A stretch of 35,552 nucleotides of DNA from Saccharopolyspora soli (GCF_022678645.1 NZ_JALBWV010000079.1:1-35552), one strand, 5' to 3'. Positions 15,419 through 23,643 are shown, counted from the stretch's first letter. Numbers and translations: made by a program. Notes: a model not told the origin generated them from the sequence alone.

Positions 15419-15738
15419 CCCACCTGCGACACGAGCTCGACCCGATCATCCACTCGCCGGTGCGGTTCTCGATCATCGCGGCGCTCAGCGCGGTGCAACG
15501 AGCGGAATTCCGGTTCATCCGCGATGCCGTCGAGGTCAGCGACTCGACGCTGTCGCAGCACGTGGCGGCGCTGGAACAGGTCGGCTACGTCAAGGTCAGC
15601 AAAGGTCGGGCAGGGCGGCGCACGAAAACCTGGCTCGCCCTGACCGCCCCCGGGCGGGACGCGTTCGCCCACCACCTGACCGTGCTCAACCGGATCGCCG
15701 CCGAACCACCCCGTGCGCCAGACGAAACCGCGGGCTAG
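15415..15738 (+). CDS. winged-helix transcriptional regulator (MarR/ArsR-like)
   Basis: 107 residues: HSPVRFSIIAAL, then VSDSTLSQHVAALEQVGYVKVSKG as recognition helix and start of the wing. The fold is that of the short one-domain winged-helix regulators (HTH_34 type). No metal-binding Cys cluster of ArsR sensors is seen. It is coupled by ATGA overlap to the membrane protein gene and probably binds the inverted repeat at 14937-14963. Its 3' end overlaps that of the convergent lipoprotein gene by 4 nt. Confidence 0.85.
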   Translation: MTHLRHELDPIIHSPVRFSIIAALSAVQRAEFRFIRDAVEVSDSTLSQHVAALEQVGYVKVSKGRAGRRTKTWLALTAPGRDAFAHHLTVLNRIAAEPPRAPDETAG

Positions 15739-16256
15739 CCGGAGACCACCCGCAGGACCGCTGCGCCATCGCTCAAGCCCACCAGTTGGAGTGCGACCAC
15801 GCCCGGCTCCGGTTCCGGCGGTGGCAGCACGCTGCCATCGGGGTTACAGAATCTGCCATCTCCACCTCCCCCGCTGTGGAAGCGGAAAATGGCGCCGCAC
15901 GTGCCCTTCAGCGTCCCGTTGCCCCCGCCGCCGTTGTCCAGGCTCAGGTCGATGTCGATCCCGTCGGGGTTCACGCTGGTCACCGCGAGCGTGCCGCCGT
16001 TCAGCGTGATGTTTACCGGTTGGGACAGGGAGATCTCGCAGGTGCCGTCCGCGCAGGCCGCGTAGTTCGTGCCATCCGCGGCGATTACCGGAGGCGGTGC
16101 GGTCGTGGTGGTGGTCGTGCTCGGCACGACGGTGTCGGCGGGCGGGACCGTAGTGGTCGCGGGCGCAGCGCCTTCCAGCGAGGAGCCGCAGCCTGCCGCG
16201 AGCAGCGCAGCGAACAGCGCGCAACCAGCTCGCCAGGAGAGTCGTGGGATCGACAT
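15735..16256 (-). CDS. lipoprotein, paralogue of the one at 24097
   Basis: 173 residues. Signal peptide with lipobox LAAGC (Cys23), then a Thr/Pro-rich linker, then a domain starting AADGTNYAACADGTCEISLSQPV. Gly-rich loops (NGGGGNG, SGGGGDG), a PPPEPEPGV stretch and GAAVLRVVSG end it. The same layout and many of the same residues occur in the lipoprotein at 24097-24660, so they form one family. Four Cys in the domain may form disulfides. No function recognised. Start ATG 16256 lacks a clear ribosome binding site; TATCTT about 8 nt upstream suggests a possibly leaderless transcript. Confidence 0.75.
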   Translation of the reverse strand: MSIPRLSWRAGCALFAALLAAGCGSSLEGAAPATTTVPPADTVVPSTTTTTTAPPPVIAADGTNYAACADGTCEISLSQPVNITLNGGTLAVTSVNPDGIDIDLSLDNGGGGNGTLKGTCGAIFRFHSGGGGDGRFCNPDGSVLPPPEPEPGVVALQLVGLSDGAAVLRVVSG

Positions 16257-16405
16257 CGGGCCAAGATAGTCGGATTCGACATCCAGTGAGACGGCAATGG
16301 CCTTTTGCTGCCATGAATCCACCGGTGTTCTGGCGATTCCGGGGGCGACCTCGGGACCCCTCCCACCGCCGTGCCCGTACCGTTCGGCCGCGATCGGAGG
16401 TCGGC

Positions 16406-16963
16406 ATGCGAGATGGCTCGAAGGCAGCGGTGTTGGCGGTGGCAGTGCTCGCGATCGGCGGCTGCACGGTCCGCACCGCGGATTCCACCGACAGCACCGC
16501 GAAGGCGCCCACCCGCGAACTGGTCGCTTGGGTGGACGACGTCTGCAACCTGACCAAATGGCTTGCGGACACGCAGGAAACGGGCAAGCGGCTCGCCAGC
16601 ACGACCGCTGCGGACGAGTCCACCGAGAGCGAGGTGAACAGCTACCTCAACACCGCATCGACCTATGTGGACACCATGGCCGACGAATTCGCGGCGTTGC
16701 CGCCGGTGGACATCGCCGGTACCGACGAGCTGGCCGACGGATTCGCCACGGCGTTGAACAACGTCCGGTCCGAGGTCACCAACCAGACGGCGGACCCCGA
16801 GTCCGTTCACTCAATGCCGTTGCAGGACAAGCTCAACCGCGCGGCGCGGGTCGCCGACCTGTTCAACTCCGTGCGCCCGGCAGGACCGGACCTCCCCGAA
16901 CTGATGCGCCGCAGCCCGGATCTGGCCGCGGCGCACGAGTTGGCCCCACGGTGCCACCCATGA
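16406..16963 (+). CDS. putative lipoprotein
   Basis: 185 residues. Signal peptide with lipobox AIGGC (Cys20), then a mostly helical, acidic domain (ELVAWVDDVCNLTKWLADT, STYVDTMADEFAALPPVD) and a C-terminus PRCHP. ATG has GGAGG 5 nt upstream. I do not recognise a family beyond general actinobacterial lipoproteins. It is divergent from the lipoprotein at 15735. The last codons overlap, in another frame, the start of homology of the methyltransferase remnant, so its C-terminus may have been formed by the same rearrangement. Confidence 0.72.
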   Translation: MRDGSKAAVLAVAVLAIGGCTVRTADSTDSTAKAPTRELVAWVDDVCNLTKWLADTQETGKRLASTTAADESTESEVNSYLNTASTYVDTMADEFAALPPVDIAGTDELADGFATALNNVRSEVTNQTADPESVHSMPLQDKLNRAARVADLFNSVRPAGPDLPELMRRSPDLAAAHELAPRCHP

Positions 16964-17378
16964 CATCCGCGATCCCGAAGCCGTGCTGCAGGACGATAAA
17001 ACGGTGCGGTTGCTGGACTTCTCCCGGCCGGTCGCGTTGCTCATGGTGGCTGTCCTGCACTACGTGAACCACCGCGAGACGGCGGTCGTCGATCGGTACC
17101 GCGAGATGTTGGCACCGGGAAGCCCGCTGGTGATCTCCACGCTGACCGCGGATCAACGGGCCGAGCAGGCCGCCCGTGTCCAGCGGTTCTTCGCCGAGCA
17201 CACGTCAACGCCGGTTACGTTCCGCGACCACGCTGCGGTGCGTTCGCTGTTCGACGGATGCGAGTTGGTGGACCCCGGAGTGGTGTGGACGCCGTTGTGG
17301 CGGCCGGACCCAGCGGATCCGGGCGGCTGGGAGCCGCACCGAGCGGGCTGCTGGGCAGGCGCGGGCGTCGTGCGCTGA
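16950..17378 (+). pseudogene. truncated SAM methyltransferase (Methyltransf_19/DUF574 type)
   Basis: The reading frame GATHDIRDPEAVLQDDKTVRL followed by DFSRPVALLMVAVLHYV, then LAPGSPLVISTLTAD, FFAEHTSTPVTFRDHAAVRSLFDG, GVVWTPLWRPD and a final GCWAGAGVVR, matches the C-terminal half of the actinobacterial S-adenosyl methyltransferases of about 260-280 residues. The N-terminal half with the SAM-binding loop is missing, and the sequence before it belongs to the lipoprotein gene. No good start or ribosome binding site exists; the first ATG-like codon (about 16983) lies inside the domain. Inactive remnant, in my reading. Confidence 0.75.
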
Positions 17379-17436
17379 GCGTTCGAACACTGGAAGACGG
17401 GACCGGAGATCCGCGAATTTTCCGCACCGCGCAAAC

Positions 17437-17480
17437 CCGTGCGTACTTCGGGGCGGTGTGGCGGCCCGAAGTACGCACGG
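17437..17480. terminator. 16-bp perfect hairpin between convergent genes
   Basis: CCGTGCGTACTTCGGG at 17437-17452 pairs with its exact complement at 17465-17480 around a 12-nt loop. It lies between the methyltransferase remnant (stop 17378) and the sortase stop (17532). Probable bidirectional terminator. Confidence 0.7.
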
Positions 17481-17531
17481 CCAACAACACCGCCGATGCC
17501 TGGGGCACGCGGTGTGCGGTCTCGCTGCGGA

Positions 17532-18149
17532 TCAGCTTCTCGTGAGATGTCCGAACACGATCACGTTCCCCTCGTAGCTGCGCCGGGACTCGTCGAAGGT
17601 CCCGCCGCAGGTGATCAGCCTGATCTCGGGGCGCGCCACGTCGCCGTACACCTCCTGCGTCGGGAACTCGTCCTTGCGGACCTCCTCGACGCGGTCGACC
17701 ACGTAGTTGGCCCGCGATCCGTCCTGCCGTTCGACGTTGATCAGGTCACCGCGCCGGAGGTCGCGCAGCCGGAGGAAAACGCCGACGTCGGTGTAGGAGT
17801 CGACGTGGCCCAGCACGACGAACGGACCGGCTTGGCCCGCGCCCGGTCCGAGCCGGTACCAACCGGCCTGCATCGACTTCTCGATCGGCGGCACTTCGAC
17901 CGAACCGTCCGCGTTCAACCCCAGCGGCACGAGGGTCGAGGTCACCCGGATGGCCGGGATGGAGATGCTCTGCGGCCGAGAATCCCCCGGCATCGGACCG
18001 GCCGCCGGTTCGGCCGGATCCGCCGCGGCGTGCTCGGCCGGATGCGTTGCGACCGGCTGCGCGGCAGGCGCATCCGCCGCGGGGAAATCCGTGGGACCCG
18101 TCACGGCCAGCAGCAAGGTGAACCACACGGCCAGGATCGCGACTTTCAC
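17532..18149 (-). CDS. class F sortase
   Basis: 205 residues. An N-terminal membrane anchor (about 3-18) is followed by an Ala/Pro-rich linker, then the sortase barrel. The catalytic triad is visible: His115 (VVLGHVDSY), Cys181 (RLITCGG) and Arg190 (ESRRSYEGN). Class F sortases of actinobacteria are transpeptidases or hydrolases acting on surface proteins, but most have no proven substrate. GTG start with a G-rich region upstream. It lies downstream of the proline-rich membrane-anchored protein (18277) on the same strand, 127 nt apart with a hairpin between, so the two likely work together. Confidence 0.9.
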   Translation of the reverse strand: MKVAILAVWFTLLLAVTGPTDFPAADAPAAQPVATHPAEHAAADPAEPAAGPMPGDSRPQSISIPAIRVTSTLVPLGLNADGSVEVPPIEKSMQAGWYRLGPGAGQAGPFVVLGHVDSYTDVGVFLRLRDLRRGDLINVERQDGSRANYVVDRVEEVRKDEFPTQEVYGDVARPEIRLITCGGTFDESRRSYEGNVIVFGHLTRS

Positions 18150-18232
18150 ATCCCACCCCCGCCCTCGCGGCGCACCCGCGGGTGCTCACCGAATTTCGCA
18201 GCCGCCCAACGCGAGAAGAATTCGCCCAGATC

Positions 18233-18263
18233 GGTGGTGTGCGTTCCAGGAGCGCACACCACC
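18233..18263 (-). terminator. 11-bp hairpin between proline-rich gene and sortase
   Basis: GGTGGTGTGCG (18233-18243) pairs with CGCACACCACC (18253-18263) around a 9-nt loop, 14 nt after the stop of the proline-rich gene. It may end or attenuate transcription into the sortase gene. Confidence 0.6.
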
Positions 18264-18276
18264 TATCCGGGTCGGG

Positions 18277-18894
18277 TCAGCCGCGCTGCCCCGCGCGTCG
18301 GCGATGGAGCAAGAAGCCACCGCCTGCCAGAGCGGCGACTGCCGTCGCGGCTCCCACCGCCATCAGCGGTCCGGAACCATCGGACGAGTCCTGCGCGGCG
18401 GCGCCACCGCCCGCCTGGACTGCGCCCACGGGCACCTGCGGCACCTGCGGCACTTGCTGCGGCACCTGCCGCTGCGGCACCCGTTCCTGCGTCGGAACGG
18501 CAGTCGGTACCTCCGGCGGTACCTCCGGCGGTACCTCCGCCGGTGGCGGAGCCGCTGGCGGTACCTCCGCCGCTGGCGGTGGAGCTGCCGGTGGCGGAGC
18601 TGCCGGCGGCGGAGCTGCCGGTGGCGGAGCCGCCGGGGCCGGGGCCACTGGCGGAACGACTTCCGGCGGCTTTTCCGGTGGCTTTTCCGGCTTGTGCGGA
18701 GGGCAGCCCGGGCACGGTGGCGGCTTGATGTCGTTCGGAGGGCAGCCCACGCCCCCAAATTCGCACCCGCCCTGAGCGAGCACATACGGTGGCAGCGCCG
18801 AATGCTCCGCGGCACCTGCTATCGGTGCCAGACCAATCGACGCCCCCAGTACAAAGGCGGTTACGCCGCCAAGGCGAACAAGCGTTGAGGACAC
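18277..18894 (-). CDS. proline-rich exported, membrane-anchored surface protein
   Basis: 205 residues. Signal peptide (LVRLGGVTAFVLGASIGL, cleavage near AGA/AEH), a Cys-containing segment (GCEFGGVGCPP, PCPGCPP), then PPPAA and PPEV repeats, a Gln/Val/Pro stretch (VPQQVPQVPQV), and a C-terminal transmembrane helix (about 176-195) with a basic tail RRRAGQRG. This is the plan of a wall-spanning sortase substrate, but no LPXTG-like motif is visible before the helix. GTG 18894 has AAAGGAGG 6-7 nt upstream; the longer frame runs into non-coding DNA. The class F sortase follows in the same direction. Confidence 0.8.
   Translation of the reverse strand: MSSTLVRLGGVTAFVLGASIGLAPIAGAAEHSALPPYVLAQGGCEFGGVGCPPNDIKPPPCPGCPPHKPEKPPEKPPEVVPPVAPAPAAPPPAAPPPAAPPPAAPPPAAEVPPAAPPPAEVPPEVPPEVPTAVPTQERVPQRQVPQQVPQVPQVPVGAVQAGGGAAAQDSSDGSGPLMAVGAATAVAALAGGGFLLHRRRAGQRG
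18506..18636. repeat. tandem repeats coding for the proline-rich region
   Basis: Three head-to-tail copies of a 12-mer (GGTACCTCCGGC, 18506-18541) are followed by several 15-mer units of the type GGTGGCGGAGCTGCC up to about 18636. They encode the PPEV and PPPAA repeats and could change in number by slippage. Nearby shorter GGCACCTGC units (about 18432-18470) are of the same nature. Confidence 0.8.
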
Positions 18895-19741
18895 CCCAGC
18901 CTCCTTTTGATCGTTTGAGCGCGGATCCGGTTTGAAAATGATCGTGCAATTGTGGATCGCCGCACTCAAGATCTTCACCAATCGCCTCGTGATATTCGGG
19001 AGGCGACTCTTCGTACGGTAAGCAGGGTTTTCCACGTTGGCAGCGCAGGAATACATGATCACACGGTCGTGTCAGTGTTGATAAGTCCAATCGGGAATTT
19101 TCGTCACGCCTGGTGAGATCGATGCTCCGATGTCGCACCACCGGGTCTCCCCCGTTCGATGATTAACACCGCGAAACATGGACCCCTGCGACTGATCGTC
19201 ACGTGCGAATGGGGCACCGCCCGGCGATCGTCCACATAGCAGGATCGACACGATTACCCGAGTGCCGAGATCAATTGTTGAAAGGATCTAGAAATGATCC
19301 GGTCCACCTGCGACGCGAGCTGAACAAATTGGACAGATCCACCTGGCGCAGTGCGCCGACCAGCATTGATCGACGATCAAAATGCCGATCAAGCAGCCCG
19401 CGAAGATTGAGTACTAATACGCTCGCGCCATGTCGAGATCATCAATTACGACAACTGGAGAACAACTTCGAACAAGGCGATCGGCATATCCCGGCACAAC
19501 CGACGCACACCGACCAGGCGTGCGAAATTCCGACAAGATCCGAACCGCTCCGAAACAATGGATCTTAATTGATCCGCGAGGCGAATTGGATAATCGGAAT
19601 GCGATGGAAAACGTTCCCGCCCAGCGCGCCACCCGCCCGACGCGGTGCCGATGACCTGCGCGGATCCGGGCCTGGCCAGCGACGCGCCGACGGTGTCTAC
19701 TGGCGGCAGACCCGCCGGGCCGTTCGGCATTGGAGGACTTC
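18895..19741. other. about 850-bp low-GC gap without a convincing gene
   Basis: This stretch is clearly less GC-rich than its surroundings. An open frame at 19203-19568 (plus) has no ribosome binding site, no codon bias and no recognisable domain, so I do not call it. Visible elements are the palindrome-like ACACGGTCGTGT (19061-19072) and the upstream region of the DUF427 gene. It may hold promoters, the remains of decayed genes, or transferred DNA. Confidence 0.5.
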
Positions 19742-20488
19742 ATGACCAACAACTCAGGTGCGCAGCTGGCGGTCGAGCCATCGGCCAAGCGGGTGCGGGC
19801 CTACCTCGGCGGGCGGCTGGTCGCCGACACCCGGCGTCCGAGGTTGGTCTGGGAGCACCCGTACTACCCCACCTACTACATCCCGGTCGAGGACGTGCGA
19901 GCCGAGCTGCGGCCGACCGGCGAGACCCGGCACACCGAGGGCCTGGGCGATGGCGATGTCTACGACGTGCTGGCCGATGGGGCCACCGCCGAAGGCGCGG
20001 CCGTCCGGTTCGCCGGTTCCACCGATCTCAAAGACCTGGTGCGGCTGAAGTGGGGCGCGATGGACCAGTGGTTCGAGGAGGACGAACCCGTCTACGTCCA
20101 CCCGCGCGACCCGTACAAGCGGGTCGACATCCTGACCAGCTCGCGACACGTCGTGGTGCGCATCGACGGCGTCGTGGTGGCCGATTCGCACCACCCGCAC
20201 ATCCTGTTCGAAACCGGCCTGCCGCCGCGGTACTACCTCCCGCTGACCGACGTCCGCATGGAGCTGCTGCGCCCGTCGAGTCGGCAAACCCAGTGCCCCT
20301 ACAAAGGAACCGCGACGTACTGGCACGTGCTCGTCGATGGCACCGAGCACGCCGACATCGTGTGGACCTACCCCACACCGCTGCCGGAGAGCCAGAAGAT
20401 CGCCGGTCTCGCCTGCTTCTACGACGAACAAGTCGAGATCACCATCGACGGCGAGCGCCAGGAGCCGCCGCGAACCCCGTTCTCCTGA
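19742..20488 (+). CDS. tandem DUF427 domain protein
   Basis: 248 residues. Two DUF427 domains: about 17-95 (VRAYLGGRLVADTRRPRLVWEHPYYPTYYIPVEDV in parts) and about 138-235 (HVVVRIDGVVVADSHHPHILFETGLPPRYYLPLTDV in parts, ending with YKGTATYWHV and KIAGLACFYDEQVEI). DUF427 is a small all-beta fold found in bacteria and fungi; function unknown. ATG 19742 has GGAGG at about 8 nt. It probably forms a short operon with the alpha/beta hydrolase about 95 nt downstream. Confidence 0.88.
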   Translation: MTNNSGAQLAVEPSAKRVRAYLGGRLVADTRRPRLVWEHPYYPTYYIPVEDVRAELRPTGETRHTEGLGDGDVYDVLADGATAEGAAVRFAGSTDLKDLVRLKWGAMDQWFEEDEPVYVHPRDPYKRVDILTSSRHVVVRIDGVVVADSHHPHILFETGLPPRYYLPLTDVRMELLRPSSRQTQCPYKGTATYWHVLVDGTEHADIVWTYPTPLPESQKIAGLACFYDEQVEITIDGERQEPPRTPFS

Positions 20489-20583
20489 CGCCTACCGACG
20501 CGATGCGCGCCCAGGCGCGGCAGTACCTGTGCCGCTACGTTGAAATGCACGCACCGTCCGCGTTTCGACCATGGGGGGCTCTG

Positions 20584-21312
20584 GTGGTGGATGGGTTGCC
20601 GATCGTACTGGTGCACGGAATCCGGCTGTCCGGGCAGATGTGGTCCGAGGTGGTGGACCTGCTCTCCGGCAGCCATCGGGTGATCGCCGCGGACCTGCCG
20701 GGGCACGGTCACCGCAGAGGTGAGCGGTTCACCATCGACAGCGCGATCGGCGCGGTCGTGGACGCGGTGGACGAGTTGGGCGGCAGGGCGCTCGTGGCGG
20801 GGATGTCGCTGGGTGGCTACGCGGCGATCGCCGCGGCCGCGCGTCATCCGGATCGGGTGGCCGGGCTGGTCGCCGCTGGCTGCACCGTGCGGCCGGGCCT
20901 GCTGCTCGCCATGTCGTTCCGACTGGCGCACCGGGCGTTGTCGTCGCTGCCCGATGGCGGTGACGCGCTCAGCAGCCGAATGCTGCGCGCCGCGGTGCCG
21001 AACTCGGTCGCGGAGCCGGTGCTGGCCGGAGGCATCGCCACCGAGGTGATCCCGGACGTGCTGGCCGCGGCGGCCGACTTCGATCCGGTGGCCGACCTGG
21101 CCCGGTATCCGGGGCCGACTTGGCTGGTCAACGGCAGGCACGACCACTTCCGCGCGCAGGAAGCGCGGTTCTTCGGCGCGTGCCGGGACGGGCGGCTGAC
21201 CATCGTGCCGGGTGCCGGTCACTACCTGCCGATGACGCACGCCGCCGAGTTCGCCCGGCTGGTGCTGGACGCCGCAGCGTGCAGTCCCCGGCTGGCGGCG
21301 CAGCGCACCTGA
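20584..21312 (+). CDS. alpha/beta hydrolase
   Basis: 242 residues. LVHGIRLSGQMW gives the oxyanion HG motif, GMSLGGYAA the nucleophile elbow with Ser, NGRHDHFRA the acid Asp, and GAGHYLPMT the catalytic His, so the triad is complete. The cap region is short and helical. The start is uncertain: GTG 20584 follows GGGGGG (20573-20578) by 5 nt and puts the first strand at the usual place; an ATG at 20503 would add 27 residues unlike the family. The substrate is unknown. Confidence 0.82.
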   Translation: MVDGLPIVLVHGIRLSGQMWSEVVDLLSGSHRVIAADLPGHGHRRGERFTIDSAIGAVVDAVDELGGRALVAGMSLGGYAAIAAAARHPDRVAGLVAAGCTVRPGLLLAMSFRLAHRALSSLPDGGDALSSRMLRAAVPNSVAEPVLAGGIATEVIPDVLAAAADFDPVADLARYPGPTWLVNGRHDHFRAQEARFFGACRDGRLTIVPGAGHYLPMTHAAEFARLVLDAAACSPRLAAQRT

Positions 21313-21338
21313 GCCTACTCCGTTCGGATCTCATGAAG

Positions 21339-21357
21339 TAAGGTTTGCCTTGCTTTA
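21339..21357 (+). promoter_or_regulatory. iron-box-like operator (IdeR/DmdR type)
   Basis: TAAGGTTTGCCTTGCTTTA matches the actinobacterial iron box TTAGGTTAGGCTAACCTAA at 12 of 19 positions and lies 78 nt before an iron-siderophore binding protein gene. The flanks extend the symmetry (AAGTAA / TTACTT at 21336 and 21355). Iron-dependent repression is likely. Confidence 0.65.
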
Positions 21358-21434
21358 CTTCGGCTGGTCGTCGCGTGACGAGGTGCCGCCACGTCGGGCG
21401 GGCGTCCACCGATCGTCGTCCCGGAGGAGTTCGC

Positions 21435-22472
21435 ATGTCCCGATCGCGCGGTGGTTGGACTCGCGCAGTGCTCGTCGCGATGGTGTTCGGCATCCTCGGC
21501 GGGATGCTCGCCGCCTGCGGGCAATCCCGAGAACCCGCGCCGGACTCGACCTCCGGTTCGAGCACCCCGACGTCCGCCTTCCCGGTGCACGTCGAACACC
21601 GATTCGGCACGACCACGGTCACCGAGCAGCCGAAGCGCGTCGCGGTGATCGGGACTTCGACCGACGACCTGGACGCGATGCTGGCGCTCGGCGTCACCCC
21701 GGTCGCCTTCTTCACCAAGGACCAGGCCACCCCGGACGGCCAGTACCCGTGGCTGTCCGGCCTGCTGGATCCGGCGAAGACCCAGGTCATCAGCGCAGCG
21801 GGCGGCGTCGACGTGGAGCAGGTCGTGCAGGTGCGGCCGGATCTCATCCTGGCCACCGGCGACTTCGGGTTGGACCAGGAGTACGCCACCCTGTCCAAGG
21901 CGGCCCCGACCATCGGCTACCAGACCGAATGGGGCGCGCAGACCTGGCAGCAGCACGTCCGCGTGGTCGGCAGCGTGCTGGGCCGCTCCGGCGAAGCCGA
22001 GCGGCTCATCGCCGGGACCGAGGCGAAGGTCGCCGAGATCGCGCGCGGCTATCCGGGGCTGGCTGGCAAGACGTTCTCGATGTCGATGGCCAGCGCGCCA
22101 GGTCAGGTGTTCACCCTGATCTCGCCGCAGGACTTCGCCGTCAAGCAGATGACGGAACTCGGGCTGCGGCTGGCGCCCTCGTTGGTCGGCACCGAACAGG
22201 TCAACGGCAGCCCGACGGGCTCGCTGGGACCCGAACAGCTGGACCGGCTCAACGCGGACCTCGTGGTGGTCGCATTCGGCTCCCCGCAGGCCCGCCAAGC
22301 CTTCGAAGGAAATCCGCTGGTGCGCAACATGCCCGTGCTGGGCACCGGTGCCTACCTGGTCGCGGACGTGCAGCTGATCAGCCAACTGCGGTACCCGTCG
22401 GTGCTCGGCATCCCGTGGGCGCTGGACAAACTGCGCCCCGGCCTGGCAGCAGCGGCGGGCGATGGCCGTTGA
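21435..22472 (+). CDS. iron-siderophore ABC transporter substrate-binding lipoprotein
   Basis: 345 residues. Signal peptide with lipobox LAAC (Cys28), Ser/Thr linker, then a type III periplasmic-binding fold (FecB/FepB/BtuF type): VEHRFGTTTVTEQPKRVAVIGTSTDDLDAMLALG in parts, VEQVVQVRPDLILAT, and the long connecting helix near EAERLIAGTEAKVAEIA. It binds ferric siderophore outside the membrane. ATG has GGAGGAG 5 nt upstream, and an iron-box-like site lies in the 5' region. No permease or ATPase genes are next to it, so it must use a transporter coded elsewhere. Confidence 0.9.
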   Translation: MSRSRGGWTRAVLVAMVFGILGGMLAACGQSREPAPDSTSGSSTPTSAFPVHVEHRFGTTTVTEQPKRVAVIGTSTDDLDAMLALGVTPVAFFTKDQATPDGQYPWLSGLLDPAKTQVISAAGGVDVEQVVQVRPDLILATGDFGLDQEYATLSKAAPTIGYQTEWGAQTWQQHVRVVGSVLGRSGEAERLIAGTEAKVAEIARGYPGLAGKTFSMSMASAPGQVFTLISPQDFAVKQMTELGLRLAPSLVGTEQVNGSPTGSLGPEQLDRLNADLVVVAFGSPQARQAFEGNPLVRNMPVLGTGAYLVADVQLISQLRYPSVLGIPWALDKLRPGLAAAAGDGR

Positions 22473-22515
22473 GCTCCGGTGTGGCCTCGTCGAAGTGGGG
22501 CCGGACGCCGCGTGG

Positions 22516-23604
22516 CTAACCGCCAGCGCTGCTGGCGAATGCGTCGACCACGACGTATGCGGCGTTGTCCGGAGCGCCCGCGTGGTGGACCAGGTCGGTG
22601 AATCGGTCCACCGCCTCCCGCGGGGTGTCCGCGGTTTCGAGGACGTGGCGCAGCTGCTGTTCCGGCAGCACGCCGTGGACTCCGTCCGAGCACAGCAGGT
22701 AGCGGTCGCCGGTACGCGCTTCCCGCAGGTGTAGGTCCGGTTCTGCCGTGTCGTGACCGACCAGTGCGCGCAGCAGCGTGGCGCGTTTCGGGTGCGACGC
22801 GGCCTCCTCCGGGTCCAGCTTGCCCTCGTCGACCAGCGATTGGACGAAGGTGTGGTCGTGGGTGATCTGCGTCAGCTCGCCGTCCCGCAGCAGGTACGCC
22901 CGGGAGTCACCGACGTGCGCCAACGCGAATTGGCCGCCGGAGAACAGCATTGCGGTCAAGGTCGTCCCGGCGCCCGCGCGCGACGGGTCGGATGCGGTGA
23001 AGTCGTGCACCGCCCGCTGCACGCTGTTGGCCGCGTTGCCGAGGACTTTCAGCAGGTTTCCCGAGAGCACATCGTCGTCGAGCGGACCGAGCGCGTCGAT
23101 CGCGGCGACGCTTGCCGCGCGGTCCATGCCCTGCATACCGAACCCGTCGGCGACCGCGAACAGCTGCTTGCCCTCGTACGTCGCGTCTTCGTCGCTGTCC
23201 CGAACCAATCCGCGGTCGTGGCGAGACGCGGAGCGGAGTTCCCATTCCGCGGGCACATCGGCCATGTCGGTGTCCTTTCTGGACAGATGGTCGATGAGGA
23301 AGGTGGCCAGTTCCTTGCGGGCCGCGGTGTCGGCCTCGACCTGCCGCCAGTACGAGGCGACCTCGGCGGCCGCCGCGAGCGGCGGGAGGTCGCAGACCAC
23401 CCGGATCCGGACCAACGGCATGCCGAGTCCGCGCAGCCATGCGACCAGCCGAGCCCTGCCCAGCTGGGACCGGTCGTAGGACCGGTAACCCGATCGCGGA
23501 TCGACCTCGGCCGGTGGCAGCAGGCCGAGCTCGTCGTAGAGCCGCAATGCCTTCGGCGTCAGGCCCGACGCCTGCGCGAATTCGCCGATGCTCAGGCTGG
23601 CCAT
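22516..23604 (-). CDS. MerR-type regulator fused to a PP2C protein phosphatase
   Basis: 362 residues in one frame. Residues 4-70 are a MerR HTH and wing (IGEFAQASGLTPKALRLYDELGLLPP, SGYRSYDRSQLGRARLV in parts), 80-110 the dimerising helix, and 120-360 a PP2C (PPM) Ser/Thr phosphatase. Its metal-binding motifs are present: DSDEDA, VADGFGMQG, HVGDSRAYLL, LLCSDGVHGVL and PDNAAYVVV. The usual ligand-binding domain of MerR is thus replaced by a phosphatase that looks active. ATG 23604 has GAGGAG upstream. A MerR-like 19-bp-spaced promoter precedes it, suggesting autoregulation. The phosphoprotein it targets is unknown; the nearest kinase is not in the window. Confidence 0.9.
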   Translation of the reverse strand: MASLSIGEFAQASGLTPKALRLYDELGLLPPAEVDPRSGYRSYDRSQLGRARLVAWLRGLGMPLVRIRVVCDLPPLAAAAEVASYWRQVEADTAARKELATFLIDHLSRKDTDMADVPAEWELRSASRHDRGLVRDSDEDATYEGKQLFAVADGFGMQGMDRAASVAAIDALGPLDDDVLSGNLLKVLGNAANSVQRAVHDFTASDPSRAGAGTTLTAMLFSGGQFALAHVGDSRAYLLRDGELTQITHDHTFVQSLVDEGKLDPEEAASHPKRATLLRALVGHDTAEPDLHLREARTGDRYLLCSDGVHGVLPEQQLRHVLETADTPREAVDRFTDLVHHAGAPDNAAYVVVDAFASSAGG

Positions 23605-23643
23605 GTCCCACTCCTCACCCCGGACCCCTTGCCCGGTAACCCG

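Noticed and set aside
19203..19568. 121-codon frame in the low-GC gap
   Set aside because: No ribosome binding site, no codon bias, no recognisable domain.
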